From Bryobacterales bacterium KBS 96 (GTDB taxonomy: Bacteria > Acidobacteriota > Terriglobia > Bryobacterales > Bryobacteraceae), in assembly GCA_000381625.1 (NCBI GenBank), contig KB906767.1, forward strand, positions 2,396,629 to 2,460,628: DNA of 64,000 nucleotides. The letters are read 5' to 3'. Positions 62,846 through 64,000 of this stretch are shown piece after piece. Both the position numbers and the translations under genes were made by a program. A model generated the notes under the pieces. It ran no database searches and was not told the origin of the DNA. It worked only from the letters and a program-made list of their open reading frames with translations. Position 1 is the stretch's first letter, and each line of letters opens with the position of its first letter.

Positions 62846-64000
62846 TCACGTTTTCTGTGGCTGATGTGGCCGGGGCAGTAACTGCGGCCCGGGTTGAGCT
62901 AAATCCGATGAGAGTTCACTCCGCTCCGCCTTCTTCCTGGCGCGGAACTCCGCCAGGCTCGGTACCTTGTCTTTGGTGACTGGAGAACTCTGGCGAGGGA
63001 CAAACGTGGGCCGCTTGGGGCGGTCCGGCACGATGGCAATTTTAATCGGGACGACCTCGTTGGCGTACCGAAAATACCCGCAACGGTCGGGCAGTCCGCT
63101 GAATTGGGAGGCTAGCACGAGACGCTCCGTCTTCACTTCGCTCGTGAAGCTGTGGTGATAATGCTTGCCAAAGGCATGCGCCGGCCGGGTCTCTTTGGGT
63201 CGCTCGATTTCGATTTCGCCGACGATTTTGCTGGACCAGTCGGCGGCTTCCGGTTCGCTAGTGCGTAGCAGGATCTTCGTAAACGGAGCCGAGAAGATCG
63301 TCTCCGATTCTTCTCCGTAGAGGGCTTTGATTTGACTGCGGCCCTGGAATCCGATCACGATGGATAAGCCGGTTTTGCGGCTTTCCGTCATTGCCGCCTG
63401 CAATTGCGGCAGCATTTGCAGCGTTGGCAGTTCGTCGAGGACTAGCCGGACCGGTTTCAGGTCCGGGCGCGGTCCTTGAGACAGAATGCGGCGGATGAGC
63501 ATGTCGATCCAAAGGCTTTGTAGAGGCCGCAGCGCGGTGCGAGTGTCCTGCGTGCTCGTGAAGAAGATCCAACTCTGCCGCTTTTCGCACCAGTCTCGCA
63601 CCGTCCATATCTGCCGGCTTGGTTCTTTGTCAGGAATCTGCCGGAGCGCGAACGCTACCTGCGCCAATGTGGAGGTCACCGCCGCCCGCTGCGGCGCGGC
63701 ATTCACTGCAAGCATTTGCTCCAACTCGGTTCCCAGTACGCGCATGTCGATTTGCGGATCGGGATGCTGCATCCAGGTACCCAGTTCGCGCGCCGACTCC
63801 GGCTGGTGATGCACGAGCAGATGTTTATAGATCAACCGTGAGGTATGGATAAAAAACCAGTCTTTCTCTGTGGGCCGCCCTGGATACAGACTTTCGGCTT
63901 GTGCCAGAGCAGTTGCTTCGGCCGTGGCGCTATCAGACAAATCGAGCTCCTCGGTCGGGCACCAGGAGAAGCAACGCTCGTCGAGTGGATTGGCGATGAG
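62846..64000 (-). CDS. Type IV coupling protein (TrwB/TraD/VirD4-like), C-terminal part
   Basis: The frame stays open to the right edge, so the start and Walker A lie outside the window. Visible parts: NPLDERCFSWCPTEELD (the NPxD...W.P element after Walker A), YPGRPTEKDWFF, Walker B PVRLVLDELPTLQMLPQL, the sensor TGLSIVIGFQGRSQIKALYG and the C-terminal RYANEVVPIKI block. These define the TrwB-type T4SS DNA-binding domain. It docks the relaxosome to the secretion channel. Genes for the channel itself are not in the window, apart from the VirB11-type ATPase. Confidence 0.9.
   Translation of the reverse strand, partial: LIANPLDERCFSWCPTEELDLSDSATAEATALAQAESLYPGRPTEKDWFFIHTSRLIYKHLLVHHQPESARELGTWMQHPDPQIDMRVLGTELEQMLAVNAAPQRAAVTSTLAQVAFALRQIPDKEPSRQIWTVRDWCEKRQSWIFFTSTQDTRTALRPLQSLWIDMLIRRILSQGPRPDLKPVRLVLDELPTLQMLPQLQAAMTESRKTGLSIVIGFQGRSQIKALYGEESETIFSAPFTKILLRTSEPEAADWSSKIVGEIEIERPKETRPAHAFGKHYHHSFTSEVKTERLVLASQFSGLPDRCGYFRYANEVVPIKIAIVPDRPKRPTFVPRQSSPVTKDKVPSLAEFRARKKAERSELSSDLAQPGPQLLPRPHQPQKT

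Noticed and set aside
1-64000. CRISPR array, rRNA or tRNA
   Set aside because: No regularly spaced direct repeats and no recognisable rRNA or tRNA arms were seen. The repeated motifs at 29280-29423 are IS21 terminal repeats, not a CRISPR array.

Overview
The window looks like chromosomal accessory DNA, or a large integrated plasmid or ICE, from a high-GC soil bacterium. It is most probably an acidobacterium of the Solibacter/Bryobacter type. That placement is an inference from gene style: DUF1259 and DUF1080-like secreted proteins, the start of a carboxypeptidase-regulatory TonB receptor, an ankyrin protein with the LPSKPNLEYLRKQAK leader, and a membrane protein beginning MTHFCWRLVDLL. No rRNA, tRNA or CRISPR array was recognised.

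Layout. (1) 1-5.6 kb: an efflux locus. RND permease (cut by the left edge), TolC, DUF1259 and DUF1080-like genes run leftward. A divergent OmpR-type regulator and heavy-metal-type sensor kinase run rightward. An imperfect palindrome lies between them. (2) 5.6-6.85 kb: an rve-type IS that has cut a TonB receptor. (3) 6.9-23.2 kb: mixed cargo. It holds DUF4262, a zinc-ribbon peptide, ArdC, an amidase, an ankyrin protein, an acetamidase/formamidase, GreB and a TlpA-like thioredoxin. Four loci here are frameshifted (tyrosine recombinase, membrane protein, YncE-like propeller, deaminase-domain protein). A 142-bp repeat occurs as an inverted pair. (4) 23.3-32.6 kb: nested mobile DNA. An IS21 element has its istA split by a compact 3.4-kb serine-recombinase element. 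Next come an IS630 fragment, a 5'-truncated group II intron with visible domain V, and a second copy of the rve-type IS. (5) 32.9-35.4 kb: a methyltransferase, a small conserved protein and a dead transposase.

(6) 35.5-56.6 kb is a defence-type island in two parts. Leftward lies a tightly coupled six-gene operon built around a short Hsp70, with a coiled-coil protein, a C2H2-finger protein and a PD-(D/E)xK-like nuclease. Rightward lies a coupled operon: SNF2-type helicase (DrmD-like), a 1598-residue Eco57I/PglX-type adenine methylase (DrmMI-like) whose C terminus is a DUF433 antitoxin domain, a separate DUF5615 PIN-like toxin, a 1695-residue helicase with an MZB/DUF1998 region and a Vsr/DUF559-like nuclease end, and an unknown acidic protein. 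The gene content is DISARM class 1-like, but drmA, drmB and the nuclease appear as one polypeptide and a toxin-antitoxin pair is wired into the methylase. This is the best candidate for an undescribed system.

(7) 56.8-64 kb: conjugation genes. An SSB, an HTH-HEPN protein, a VirB11/TrbB-type ATPase, a MobF relaxase-helicase, two small proteins and a type IV coupling protein cut by the right edge. A zinc-ribbon peptide beside the relaxase resembles the one beside ArdC at 8 kb, so both regions may derive from related conjugative elements.
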